Of a stretch of DNA of 42,727 nucleotides, positions 7,455 to 15,322 are shown one piece after another (within the stretch, counting starts at the first letter, position 1; every line of letters begins with the position of its first letter). The stretch lies in NCBI GenBank assembly GCA_018714165.1, contig DVNU01000091.1:1-42727 (forward strand), in the 5' to 3' direction. The position numbers and the translations under genes were made by a program. This DNA comes from Candidatus Coproplasma excrementipullorum (GTDB lineage Bacteria; Bacillota; Clostridia; Christensenellales; Borkfalkiaceae). The notes beneath the pieces were generated by a model that saw only the letters and a program-made list of their open reading frames with translations, searched no databases and was not told the DNA's origin.

Positions 7455-8335
7455 ACAGCGTAGCGGCGGTGGTCGTAACGTATAACAGGAGCGCGTTGTT
7501 GCTCGAAAACATAACCTGTCTGCTCGCACAGAGCGTCCCCGTCGATATCCTCATAATCGACAACAACAGCACTGACGACACGCGCGAAAAACTTGAGCCC
7601 CTCATCGGGGATAAAAAAATAACTTACGTCAATACGGGATCCAACCTCGGCGGCGCGGGCGGCTTTCAGTACGGAATAAGGCAGGCCGTTGAGTCGGGGT
7701 ACGAGTATGTCTGGGTCATGGACGACGACTGTATGCCTCAGGCCGACGCACTCTCTCAGCTATTAAAAGCTGATGCGCGTTTGGCGGGCGGCTACGGATT
7801 TTTATGCAGTAAGGTGCTGTGGCGGGACGGGAGCGTATGCACAATGAACGTTCCCCGCGTAACTCTCACAAAACCGCTCAAGGAGTACAGCGGCGGCGAT
7901 ATACCCGTAGCTATGGCCTCGTTCGTGTCGCTGTTTCTAAAGGCGTCCGTCATAAGGGAAGTGGGATTGCCCATAAAAGAATTCTTTATCTGGACGGATG
8001 ACTGGGAATTTACCCGCAGAATCTCCAAAAAACATCCCTGCTTTGCCGTATGTGACAGCGTAGTCGTTCATAAATCCAAATCTAATATCGGTGCCAACAT
8101 TGCAAGCGAAAGCGCGGAGCGGCTGGACAGGTTTTTCTACCTCTACCGCAACGATGTGTACCTGTACAGAAGGGAGGGGCTTAAGGGCTTTTTGTACGAG
8201 TGCGTAAGGCTTACCAACCATTTCTTCCGCATACTCCTAAAGGCGCCCGACAACAAGATAAAGAGAATAAAAATTATGCTTCGCGGGACGCGGGCGGGCT
8301 TGAAGTTCAGGCCGCAGATTGAGTTTGTCAACTAA
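7451..8335 (+). CDS. GT2 family glycosyltransferase, possibly a galactofuranosyltransferase
   Basis: A 294-residue GT-A fold enzyme. VAAVVVTYNRS is at the N-terminus, ILIIDNNSTDDT (about 33-44) is the nucleotide-binding strand, NTGSNLGGAGGFQYG (about 61-75) is typical of the rhamnosyl/galactofuranosyl branch, and VMDDDCMP (about 90-97) carries the metal-binding DXD. A WTDDWEFTRRI block near 182 matches the catalytic acid region. The only sugar-nucleotide enzyme in the locus is UDP-galactopyranose mutase, so one of these transferases must use UDP-galactofuranose; this branch makes it the best candidate. That is inference. It is translationally coupled to the polymerase gene through ATGA. Confidence 0.88.
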   Translation: MNSVAAVVVTYNRSALLLENITCLLAQSVPVDILIIDNNSTDDTREKLEPLIGDKKITYVNTGSNLGGAGGFQYGIRQAVESGYEYVWVMDDDCMPQADALSQLLKADARLAGGYGFLCSKVLWRDGSVCTMNVPRVTLTKPLKEYSGGDIPVAMASFVSLFLKASVIREVGLPIKEFFIWTDDWEFTRRISKKHPCFAVCDSVVVHKSKSNIGANIASESAERLDRFFYLYRNDVYLYRREGLKGFLYECVRLTNHFFRILLKAPDNKIKRIKIMLRGTRAGLKFRPQIEFVN

Positions 8336-8338
8336 GTT

Positions 8339-9451
8339 ATGAAAATTTTAGAGATGTTCGGCGAGCCCGTCTCCAACGGCGGTCAGGAATCATTTGTCAT
8401 AAATATGCTCACGCATATGGAAACAAGCGGCTTAACTGTAGATGTGCTCACGCCATACTATTGCGACAACGCATATTACGAAAATATTATAAAGGAGAGG
8501 GGCGGCAGGCTGTATTGCCTCAACCTTCCCTTTGAGCCGGGCAAGAGCAGGTTCAACCTTCTCAAACCCCTCAAAAAGTTTTTGCGCGAAAACGCATACG
8601 ACGTCGTTCATATCCATTCGGGCAGTACATCTGTTCTTGCGGAGGGCGCCTATGCGGCCAAGAGGGCGGGCGTCAAAAAGATTATAGTCCATTCACACTG
8701 CGCGGCAGAGAAAATAACGCTGAAACATAATATTGTAAAATTTATCGCCGGCTTTGTTCTCAACCGCTGTCCCACGCACTATGTCGCCTGTTCTCTTGTT
8801 GCAGGGCAGTCCAAATTTTCGGATAAAATTGTCCGTGACAAACTGATAATTTTAAAGAACGGCGTCGACCTCAACACATTTGCCTTTAACGGCGGCGTGC
8901 GCCTCGATATGCGCAAAAAACTCGGCTTTGCGGACGACGAGATTGTTTTGGGGCACGTCGGGCGTTTTTCCTACCAGAAAAATCACGCCTTTCTCCTTTC
9001 GGTGCTCAAAGTTCTCATTGAAGGGGATGCAAAGGCAAGGTTGCTTTTGATAGGTTCGGGCGAAACAATGGATGATGTCGTGCGCGAAAGCCGCCTTCAG
9101 GGACTGTACGACTCGATAACATTTGCGGGCAACGTCAATAACGTAAACGACTATCTCCAGGCGATGGATGTGTTTTTGTTGCCTTCGCGCTTCGAAGGAC
9201 TCCCAATCGTCGGGGTAGAGGCCCAGGCGGCGGGGCTGCCCTGCATTTTTTCGGATAAAATAACCGACGAAGTCAACCTCACTAAAAATGTCTGCTATCT
9301 TCCTATAGATGGCGACAGTGCACCCGCGTGGGCACGCCAGGCGCTAAGCTTTTCGGCGCTTGAAAGGGTTGATAACGCCGCCGTGCTCAAGGAGAGCGGC
9401 TTCGACGTAAACGATACCGCCGAAAAGCTCAGGCAAATATATCTAAGTTAG
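8339..9451 (+). CDS. GT4 family glycosyltransferase
   Basis: A 370-residue GT-B fold retaining transferase. The N-terminal half shows the glycine-rich entry GEPVSNGGQESFVINM (8-23) and HIHSGSTS (about 93). The C-terminal half begins GHVGRFSYQKNHAFLL (about 204-219), a canonical GT4 motif, followed by LLIGSGE and the E-x7-E region FLLPSRFEGLPIVGVEAQAAGLP (split here: FLLPSRFEGLP at about 279-289, then VEAQAAGLP). It probably adds a sugar to the lipid-linked repeat unit at the cytosolic face. There is no clear ribosome binding site and only 3 nt to the previous stop, which suggests coupled translation. Confidence 0.92.
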   Translation: MKILEMFGEPVSNGGQESFVINMLTHMETSGLTVDVLTPYYCDNAYYENIIKERGGRLYCLNLPFEPGKSRFNLLKPLKKFLRENAYDVVHIHSGSTSVLAEGAYAAKRAGVKKIIVHSHCAAEKITLKHNIVKFIAGFVLNRCPTHYVACSLVAGQSKFSDKIVRDKLIILKNGVDLNTFAFNGGVRLDMRKKLGFADDEIVLGHVGRFSYQKNHAFLLSVLKVLIEGDAKARLLLIGSGETMDDVVRESRLQGLYDSITFAGNVNNVNDYLQAMDVFLLPSRFEGLPIVGVEAQAAGLPCIFSDKITDEVNLTKNVCYLPIDGDSAPAWARQALSFSALERVDNAAVLKESGFDVNDTAEKLRQIYLS

Positions 9452-9455
9452 TTTT

Positions 9456-10214
9456 ATGAAAACGCAACTCATACTATTTTCCGTCTGTCATAAAAAGGTT
9501 GAAAGTATTCCCGCAGACAGAACAGTCATAGGCGTTGGGCCGAATGGCTCGGCTATAGGCGCCGCCTGTACCGACTGCACGGGCGACAATATAAGTCAAA
9601 AAAATCCCTCCTATTGCGAACTCACCGCGCTGTACTGGATATGGAAAAATGTCTCCTGCGACTATGTGGGGCTTGAACACTACCGCAGATTCTTCTTTAC
9701 AAAGGGCCAGCTTATCGCCCGCCCGATGGGGGCCGAGGAGATAGCCCGCATAGTTGAAAGCGGTAAAGTCATATTGCCAAAGCCTCACAAGTGCGGCTGT
9801 ACAGTCTACGAGGACTATGCCGCCAACCACGACATTGCCGACCTCGAAACCTGCCGCAACATTATCGCCGAAGATTATCCCGAATATCTCGGTGACTTTG
9901 ACGGCGTCATGAGCGGCACGCAGTACAGCCTGGCAAATATGTTTGTAATGCCAAAGACTATGCTGGACGAGTACTGCGCCTGGCTGTTCGATATACTCTT
10001 CAAGGCGGAAAAGCATATCGATATATTAACTAAGGACGCCTATCAGACGCGCGTCTTCGGCTTCCTTGCCGAAAGACTGTTCAATGTATGGCTGCGCCAT
10101 AAAAATCCCGACATCTTTTATGCGCCCGTATACAACATTGGCGACTGTCCTATAGTCGTCCGCATTAAGGGCAAGCTGTCCTCAAACAGCAATAAAGCAA
10201 AAATTAAGAGGTAA
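9456..10214 (+). CDS. DUF4422 glycosyltransferase-like protein, copy 2
   Basis: A 252-residue paralogue of the protein encoded at 5477. Shared blocks are CTGDNISQKN followed by YCELTALYWIWKN, YVGLEHYRRFFF, a central HDIADLE region, FVMPKTMLDEYCAWLFDILFKAEKHIDI and RVFGFLAERLFNVW (each written in pieces of the family pattern). The N-terminus TQLILFSVCHKK replaces IKIIVATHKKY. It starts 4 nt after the GT4 stop with no strong ribosome binding site and ends 2 nt before glf, so it is a tightly packed operon member. The C-terminal 15 residues are lysine/serine-rich. Function as for copy 1; the acceptor sugar should differ. Confidence 0.85.
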   Translation: MKTQLILFSVCHKKVESIPADRTVIGVGPNGSAIGAACTDCTGDNISQKNPSYCELTALYWIWKNVSCDYVGLEHYRRFFFTKGQLIARPMGAEEIARIVESGKVILPKPHKCGCTVYEDYAANHDIADLETCRNIIAEDYPEYLGDFDGVMSGTQYSLANMFVMPKTMLDEYCAWLFDILFKAEKHIDILTKDAYQTRVFGFLAERLFNVWLRHKNPDIFYAPVYNIGDCPIVVRIKGKLSSNSNKAKIKR

Positions 10215-10216
10215 CG

Positions 10217-11335
10217 ATGTACGATTATTTAATAGTAGGCAGCGGTTTATTCGGCGCCGTCTGCGCACACGAACTCAATAAAAGGGGTAAAAAGGTGCTC
10301 GTCATCGACAAGCGCCCCAATATCGCAGGCAATGTCTACACCGAGAAGGTGGAGGGCATAAACGTCCACAAGTACGGCGCCCACATCTTCCACACTTCGG
10401 ATAAAGAGGTGTGGGAGTATGTCAACACCTTCGCCGAGTTCAACAACTTCGTCAACTCCCCCGTTGCATGCTATAAAAACGAGTGCTATAATCTGCCCTT
10501 CAATATGAATACCTTCACCAAACTGTGGCCGGACGTATTTACTCCCGAGGAAGCGGCCGCCAGAATAGCGGAGGAAATCGGCGAAAGCTATAAGGAAAAT
10601 CCCGCCAACCTCGAAGAGCAGGCCATAAATCTCGTCGGCAAGACGATATATCAAAAGCTCGTCAAGGGCTACACCGAAAAGCAGTGGGGAAGGGATTGCA
10701 AAGAGCTCCCGGCCTTCATAATCCGCCGTTTGCCCGTCAGGTATACATTTGATAACAACTATTTCAACGACCGCTATCAGGGTATCCCTATCGGCGGTTA
10801 CACCAAAATGGTGGCTAATATGCTTGAAGGAATTGAGGTGCGCTTGAACTGCGACTTTTTCGAACACAGAGTAGAGCTGACCGCGCAAGCAAAAAAGATA
10901 ATCTACACGGGCGCGATTGATGCATATTTCGACTATTGCTACGGCCCCCTTGAATATCGCTCGGTGCGCTTCGAAACGGAGTTGTTGGACAAACCCAATT
11001 TCCAGGGAAACGCCGCCGTCAACTACACCGACCGCGATGTGCCTTGGACGAGGATAATCGAACATAAATGGTTCGAGTTTGGCAAGGACGAGGAAGGCAA
11101 CGACTTGCCAAAGACGGTCATCTCCCGCGAGTACAGCTCGGAGTGGAAGCCGGGCGACGAGCCGTACTATCCCGTCAACGATAAAAAGAACGGCGAACTT
11201 TACGAAAAGTACAAAACCCTTGCCCAAAAGGAACAGAATGTAATCTTCGGCGGAAGGCTGGGCCAGTATAAATATTACGACATGGACGATGTAATCAGAG
11301 CCGCCCTCGACATGCTTAAACAATTGAATATGTAA
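10217..11335 (+). CDS. glf: UDP-galactopyranose mutase
   Basis: Flavoenzyme that converts UDP-galactopyranose to UDP-galactofuranose in the cytosol. The 372-residue length is normal for bacterial Glf. The FAD-binding Rossmann motif is at the start (YLIVGSGLFGAVCA, 4-17), followed by VLVIDKRPNIAGNVY (about 33-47) and the substrate-loop block KYGAHIFHT (about 56-64). Later family blocks are EKQWG (about 155-159), FNDRYQGIPIGGYT (about 187-200) and the terminal FGGRLGQYKYYDMDD (about 347-361). AAGAGG lies 5 nt before the ATG. As the last gene of the cluster, followed by a strong terminator, it shows that the polymer contains galactofuranose. Confidence 0.96.
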   Translation: MYDYLIVGSGLFGAVCAHELNKRGKKVLVIDKRPNIAGNVYTEKVEGINVHKYGAHIFHTSDKEVWEYVNTFAEFNNFVNSPVACYKNECYNLPFNMNTFTKLWPDVFTPEEAAARIAEEIGESYKENPANLEEQAINLVGKTIYQKLVKGYTEKQWGRDCKELPAFIIRRLPVRYTFDNNYFNDRYQGIPIGGYTKMVANMLEGIEVRLNCDFFEHRVELTAQAKKIIYTGAIDAYFDYCYGPLEYRSVRFETELLDKPNFQGNAAVNYTDRDVPWTRIIEHKWFEFGKDEEGNDLPKTVISREYSSEWKPGDEPYYPVNDKKNGELYEKYKTLAQKEQNVIFGGRLGQYKYYDMDDVIRAALDMLKQLNM

Positions 11336-11340
11336 TAAAA

Positions 11341-11368
11341 AAATGCGCCATAAAGGCGCATTTTTTTT
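11341..11368 (+). terminator. Intrinsic terminator of the exopolysaccharide operon
   Basis: Stem AAATGCGCC / GGCGCATTT (11341-11349 with 11355-11363), loop ATAAA, and an eight-T tail reaching 11368, just after the glf stop. Confidence 0.9.
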
Positions 11369-11408
11369 GTTCTGAGCTGTTTAAGACGCGGACTGGCGAT
11401 ATTTTCCG

Positions 11409-11437
11409 TCATAAACCGACTTCTTTCGGCATAGTCT
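11409..11437 (+). promoter_or_regulatory. Possible sigma-E type sporulation promoter
   Basis: TCATAAA (11409-11415), a 14-bp gap and CATAGTCT (11430-11437) resemble the Bacillus sigma-E pattern (KMATATT, 13-15 bp, CATACAHT): five of seven and six of eight positions fit. It lies 35 nt upstream of spoIIID, whose B. subtilis counterpart is sigma-E dependent. No sigma-A promoter is obvious here. Confidence 0.45.
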
Positions 11438-11471
11438 ATCTTAAGCCCTGCAGGGGCAGAAGGGGAGACTT

Positions 11472-11771
11472 ATGTGGGAATATATAATAAAACGCGTCAT
11501 AACAGAGGGGGAATATATCGTTGAAAAGGGCGCAACCGTGCGCGCCGCGGCTGAATTCTTTGATGTCAGCAAGTCCACCGTTCACAAGGACGTAACCGAG
11601 AGACTGGAGGAGATAGATAAAGATCTGTTCGAGGAGGTTAAAAAAGTACTGTCAAAAAATCTGTCCGAACGCCACATCCGCGGCGGGCTGGCCACAAAGA
11701 GCAAATATGAACGCATAAAAAAGAGCAACTCGACCGTGGCGCGTCAAAACGGGCCTGATGATGTGGAATAA
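11472..11771 (+). CDS. spoIIID: Sporulation transcriptional regulator SpoIIID
   Basis: A small DNA-binding protein that switches mother-cell gene expression during sporulation, between the sigma-E and sigma-K stages. Of the 99 residues, 4-82 follow the family closely: IIKRVITEGEYIVEKGATVR, then the helix-turn-helix AAEFFDVSKSTVHKDVTERL (about 26-45), then NLSERHIRGGLATKSKY (about 64-80). The C-terminal 15 residues (about 85-99) are a serine/asparagine-rich extension beyond the usual 80-95 residue length. AAGGGGAG lies 4 nt upstream of the ATG. The gene stands alone between two terminator-like hairpins. Its presence indicates a spore-former, or a lineage that recently was one. Confidence 0.95.
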   Translation: MWEYIIKRVITEGEYIVEKGATVRAAAEFFDVSKSTVHKDVTERLEEIDKDLFEEVKKVLSKNLSERHIRGGLATKSKYERIKKSNSTVARQNGPDDVE

Positions 11772-11774
11772 TTA

Positions 11775-11801
11775 CATTTTTTGTCAGGGCGACAAAAAAT
11801 G
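11775..11801. terminator. Symmetric hairpin after spoIIID
   Basis: An 11-bp perfect stem (CATTTTTTGTC, 11775-11785, with 11791-11801) and an AGGGC loop, immediately after the spoIIID stop. The U-rich side lies on the 5' arm for the plus strand, so the T-tract of a classical terminator is missing. Confidence 0.45.
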
Positions 11802-11831
11802 CCGTCTGCGCGAAATTTCACGTTAAAACAA

Positions 11832-11960
11832 TTTACTTGCAGGATAATTTATTTATAATAATAAGTGCAAGGGCACGGGATGCCCGTTCGGCAAAGTTCA
11901 TTATTTTTCCCCTTATTATATTTGTAAAAGGAGTGCGCTACGGCGCACTCCTTTTACACT
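11832..11960 (+). ncRNA. Candidate small RNA between spoIIID and ilvE
   Basis: A self-contained transcription unit is visible. TTTACT (11832-11837), a 16-bp spacer and TATAAT (11854-11859) form a promoter whose start would be near 11866. About 60 nt later comes a perfect 15-bp hairpin (11924-11957). The predicted RNA of about 90 nt contains a small hairpin GGGCA/TGCCC (11871-11875 with 11881-11885), an unpaired U/A-rich middle, and the final stem. No reading frame with a start and ribosome binding site lies inside. It may be a small RNA, or simply a promoter plus the ilvE terminator by chance. Confidence 0.3.
11924..11957. terminator. Perfect 15-bp palindromic terminator downstream of ilvE
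   Basis: GTAAAAGGAGTGCGC (11924-11938) pairs with 11943-11957 around a TACG loop. The outer part of the stem is A/T-rich on both sides, as in bidirectional terminators. On the minus strand it lies 30 nt after the ilvE stop. Confidence 0.7.
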
Positions 11961-11987
11961 GTGTTTATAAAAGCTGATTATATTAAA

Positions 11988-13010
11988 TTACTTGATCTCC
12001 CTTATCCAGCCTTCGGGCGCGGGGATTCGGCCCATCTGTATGCCTGTAAGGGTGTCGTAAAGCTTTTTGGTAACGGGGCCCATCTCGGTCATACCCGAAG
12101 GGAAGCAGACCTCCTTTCCGTGGTCGTAAATTTTTCCGACGGGAGAGATGACTGCGGCCGTGCCGCACAGTCCGCACTCGGCAAAATCCTTAACTTCTTC
12201 AAACCTGACGGGCCTGTGCTCAACAGTCATCCCCAGAATGTTTTCGGCTACATAGCACAGCGAGCGCCTGGTTATAGAGGGAAGAATGGAGTCCGACTTG
12301 GGTGTAACGACTTTGCCGTCCTTGGTCACAAAGATAAAGTTGGCGCCGCCCGTCTCCTCAACGTATGTGCGCGTGGCTGCGTCGAGGTACATATTCTCGT
12401 CAAATCCCTTTTCGTGCGCGTCGACAATGGCGTACAGGCTCATGGCATAGTTGAGCCCCGCCTTTATGTGTCCCGTGCCGTGGGGAGCGGCCCTGTCGTA
12501 GTCGCTCACGCGTATGCTTATGGGCTTTATGCCTCCCTTAAAGTAGGGCCCCACGGGCGTGCAGAACATTCTGAATTCATATTCCTGTGCAGGTTTTACG
12601 CCGATTACCGCCGACGAGCCGAAAATAAAGGGGCGTATATACAGCGTCGCGCCGCTGCCGTAGGGGGGTACGTACTCCCTGTTTGCGGCCACAACCTTGT
12701 CCACGGCCTCAAGGAATTTTTCCTTGGGGAATATGGGAATCTCAAGCCTTGCGGCCGACTGTTCCATTCTCTCGGCATTGAGGTCGGGGCGGAATGTAAC
12801 AATCTTCCCGTCCTTTGTGGTATAGGCCTTCAGTCCTTCGAAGGCCGTCTGCGCATACTGCAGAACGCCTGCGCACTCCGTTAAAACTATTTTGTCGTCG
12901 GCAGTAAGTTCGCCTTCGCTCCACTTGCCGTCCTTATAGCGCGCCACATAGCGGTAGGGCGTTTTGATGTATCCGAAACCTAGGTTTCCCCAATCGAGAT
13001 TGACAGCCAT
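11988..13010 (-). CDS. ilvE: Branched-chain amino acid aminotransferase
   Basis: PLP-dependent class IV aminotransferase, the last step of valine, leucine and isoleucine synthesis and the first step of their breakdown. The 340-residue length is that of the eukaryote-like BCAT subgroup. Visible family blocks are YAQTAFEGLKAY (52-63), RPDLNAERM (74-82), LYIRPFIFG (123-131), HIKAGLNYA with the PLP-binding lysine at about 183, EETGGANFIFV (about 218-228) and GTAAVISPVG (about 283-292). AAGGTG lies 6 nt upstream of the ATG. It reads opposite to its neighbours and diverges from recX across a 114-nt gap. A rightward reading frame of 307 codons inside it is a shadow. Confidence 0.95.
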   Translation of the reverse strand: MAVNLDWGNLGFGYIKTPYRYVARYKDGKWSEGELTADDKIVLTECAGVLQYAQTAFEGLKAYTTKDGKIVTFRPDLNAERMEQSAARLEIPIFPKEKFLEAVDKVVAANREYVPPYGSGATLYIRPFIFGSSAVIGVKPAQEYEFRMFCTPVGPYFKGGIKPISIRVSDYDRAAPHGTGHIKAGLNYAMSLYAIVDAHEKGFDENMYLDAATRTYVEETGGANFIFVTKDGKVVTPKSDSILPSITRRSLCYVAENILGMTVEHRPVRFEEVKDFAECGLCGTAAVISPVGKIYDHGKEVCFPSGMTEMGPVTKKLYDTLTGIQMGRIPAPEGWIREIK

Positions 13011-13084
13011 ATTGTCACCTTCTATACTTTAAAAATTAATTACAATAATTATACTCCCGGCAAACTTATATGTCAATTACAGGA

Positions 13085-13114
13085 TTGACAAAATTATCTC
13101 ATCGATGATAAAAT
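13085..13114 (+). promoter_or_regulatory. Promoter of recX, nearly leaderless
   Basis: TTGACA (13085-13090) with TAAAAT (13109-13114, 18-bp spacer) or GATAAA (13107-13112, 16-bp spacer) predicts a start within about 6 nt of the recX ATG at 13125. No ribosome binding site precedes the ATG. Confidence 0.6.
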
Positions 13115-13124
13115 ATATACGTAT

Positions 13125-13739
13125 ATGTCCACAATAACCTCTTTGGAACAACAAAAAAATGATAAGACCCGCTGTTCGGTGTACCTCGACGGCGTATTTT
13201 ACTGCGGGCTCAAGATAGAAGTGGCCGTAAAATACCGTTTGAAACCGGGAATGACCATAGAAAAAAGTGAGCTGGACGCCATTCAGTTCGAAAATGAAAA
13301 GGTACAGGCCACCGAGCGCGCTATGAACCACCTCTCGGCCACAATGAAGACCTGCCGACAGATGCGCGACTTTCTCAACTCCAAGGGCTATACGCAGGCC
13401 GTTGCAGACTACGTAATTGACAAGCTCGAAGGCTACGGCTATATTGACGACTACGCTTACTGCCGCGCATACGTAAACAGCGTCAGCGGCAAGGGCAAAA
13501 CGGCCATCCGCGCCGCCCTTATAAAGAGGGGCGCTCTGCGCGAGGCCATAGACGCCGCGCTCGACGAGGTGGAAGAGGATGAGGACGAAGTGCTGGCCGT
13601 CGCGCAAAAATATATGCGCGGCAAGAGCCACACGCGCGAAAATCTCAACAAGGCTCTGCGCCACCTGATATCGCGCGGCTTTGATTACGACGTGGCAAAG
13701 AGCGCCCTTTCCCGTCTCGGCCGCGAAGAGGACGAATAA
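13125..13739 (+). CDS. recX: Regulatory protein RecX
   Basis: A cytosolic inhibitor/modulator of RecA filaments. It is 204 residues long and all-helical after a short N-terminal beta region. The family blocks are ERAMNHLSATMKTCRQMRDFLNSKGY (read here as LSATMKTCRQMRDFL, about 66-80), the middle IDKLEGYGYIDDYAYCRAYV region (about 97-116), and the C-terminal NKALRHLISRGFDYDVAKSAL segment, split over about 178-198. These match the repeated three-helix RecX units. The ATG has no Shine-Dalgarno sequence and lies 4-6 nt from the predicted transcription start, so it may be translated as a leaderless message. recA is not in the window. Confidence 0.9.
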   Translation: MSTITSLEQQKNDKTRCSVYLDGVFYCGLKIEVAVKYRLKPGMTIEKSELDAIQFENEKVQATERAMNHLSATMKTCRQMRDFLNSKGYTQAVADYVIDKLEGYGYIDDYAYCRAYVNSVSGKGKTAIRAALIKRGALREAIDAALDEVEEDEDEVLAVAQKYMRGKSHTRENLNKALRHLISRGFDYDVAKSALSRLGREEDE

Positions 13740-13789
13740 TAGGACAAATACGTGTTCTGAAATTTTTAATCGATTTTTAAGGTAAGATT

Positions 13790-15220
13790 ATGCAAAGATT
13801 TTTGACCAATTCTCAGATGCGGGCGGCAGACAACTACACAATAAACAAGCTGGGCGTGCCCTCGCGCGAACTCATGGAGCGTGCGGGAAGCGCCATTGCA
13901 GAGCAGGTGAAAAAAGCGGCGGAGGGCGGCAAAAAGATAACCGTCGTCTGCGGCGGGGGCAATAACGGCGGCGACGGCTACGTCTGCGCCCGCCTGCTCG
14001 TGCAGAACAAACTGGATGTCTGCGTGTACGACGCCTCATCGGGCGAATATTCCCCCGACTGCGCCGCGCAGAAGGCCGCCTACAACGGCCCGTTCACGCG
14101 GGAAATTTCAGGCGATATAATAGTTGACTGTATCTTCGGCACGGGTCTTACCCGCGCTGTAGAGGGTGCGTTGGCTCATCTGATTGATGATATAAACAAG
14201 AGCGGTGCGTACATAATTTCCGCCGATATTCCCAGCGGCCTCAACGGCGACAACGGCCAGGTTCTCGGCCGCGCCGTTTGCGCAGACCTCACCGTGGCCA
14301 TTGGCGAATACAAGCTCGGCCATGTACTGGGCGACGGCCCCGACTATTGCGGCGCAGTGGTTAAGGCTGATATAGGCATTGTTGCAAACGGCGACTACGC
14401 GCAGGCTTGCGATGATAGCGATATAGCCGCTTTCTTCCCCAAAAGGCCGCGCAACTCGCACAAGGGTACATACGGCTCGGCCTGCCTAATTGCGGGCAGT
14501 TCAAAGTATCCCGGCGCGGCCGCGCTCTGCCTTTCAACCGCCCTGCGTTCGGGTTGCGGTTACGTAAAGCTGTGCTCTGACGAGCGCGTAAGAAATTCGC
14601 TCGCGGGCACATATCCCCAGGCCATTTATCTCTCCGACCCCGATTTTGCATCCGATTGCCTGGCCATCGGGCCGGGTTGCGGCGACAGTGATTCGCTGTA
14701 CGGTCTGCTCACGGGCGTCCTGCGCAACTACCGCGGCAAACTCATAATCGACGCCGACGGGCTCAACGCCCTGGCGGGCAGGGGAGTCGTCTCGCTCAGC
14801 GGAGCCGACTGTCCCGTGCTTGTCACGCCTCACGTAAGGGAGTTTTCGCGCCTGACGGGCAAGAGTGTGCGTGCAGTTCTCAACGACCCCATCGGCTGTG
14901 CGCGCGCCTTTGCAAATGAATACCGCGCCGTTGTTCTTTTAAAGAGCGCCGTATCCGTCATCACCGACGGCGAAAGGGTGATGCTCAACCTGCGCGGCAG
15001 CACGTCCATGGCAAAGGGCGGCAGCGGCGATATGCTCACGGGCCTCATCTGCGGCACTGCGGCCAGGGGGGAGGATCTGTTCGACGCGGCCGTATGCTCA
15101 AGCTATGTGCTGGGCGCCGCGGCAGAGATAGCCTCTGCGGTCAATACAGATTACTGCGCCACCGCCGAAGATATAATTTCCGGCCTTCCCCAGGCCGTCA
15201 AAAATATTATTCAGGGCTGA
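13790..15220 (+). CDS. nnr: Bifunctional NAD(P)H-hydrate epimerase / ADP-dependent dehydratase
   Basis: Metabolite-repair enzyme that epimerises and dehydrates damaged NAD(P)H hydrates. It is 476 residues in two domains. The N-terminal YjeF epimerase domain (about 1-205) carries GGGNNGGDGYVCARLL (about 55-70) and IFGTGLTRAVEG (about 113-124). The C-terminal ribokinase-like dehydratase domain (about 215-476) carries SHKGTYGSACLIAGS (about 223-237), AIGPGCGDSD, IIDADGLNALAG, VTPHVREFSRL and KGGSGDMLTGLI (about 402-413). The fused order matches E. coli YjeF. AAGGTAAG precedes the ATG. recX lies 50 nt upstream and probably shares a transcript. Confidence 0.95.
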   Translation: MQRFLTNSQMRAADNYTINKLGVPSRELMERAGSAIAEQVKKAAEGGKKITVVCGGGNNGGDGYVCARLLVQNKLDVCVYDASSGEYSPDCAAQKAAYNGPFTREISGDIIVDCIFGTGLTRAVEGALAHLIDDINKSGAYIISADIPSGLNGDNGQVLGRAVCADLTVAIGEYKLGHVLGDGPDYCGAVVKADIGIVANGDYAQACDDSDIAAFFPKRPRNSHKGTYGSACLIAGSSKYPGAAALCLSTALRSGCGYVKLCSDERVRNSLAGTYPQAIYLSDPDFASDCLAIGPGCGDSDSLYGLLTGVLRNYRGKLIIDADGLNALAGRGVVSLSGADCPVLVTPHVREFSRLTGKSVRAVLNDPIGCARAFANEYRAVVLLKSAVSVITDGERVMLNLRGSTSMAKGGSGDMLTGLICGTAARGEDLFDAAVCSSYVLGAAAEIASAVNTDYCATAEDIISGLPQAVKNIIQG

Positions 15221-15258
15221 GAATGCGGTATAAAAACCCGCTTTGCTGTCAACAATAA

Positions 15259-15287
15259 TTGCAAGGCAGCTACATATAATATATTAT
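15259..15287 (+). promoter_or_regulatory. Promoter of ndoA with a hairpin-started leader
   Basis: TTGCAA (15259-15264), a 17-bp spacer and TATTAT (15282-15287). The RNA would begin near 15294, directly in a small GCGG-TGCG-CCGC hairpin (15297-15308), followed at once by the strong AGGAGG (15309-15314). Confidence 0.55.
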
Positions 15288-15322
15288 AACTGCCCCGCGG
15301 TGCGCCGCAGGAGGTAATTTAT

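Noticed and set aside
10247-11323. 358-codon leftward reading frame opposite glf.
   Set aside because: Shadow of a clearly conserved gene on the plus strand, with no start signal.
11961-12884. 307-codon rightward reading frame.
   Set aside because: It is antisense to ilvE, has no family signal and no ribosome binding site. Its length comes from GC-rich codon structure of the real gene.
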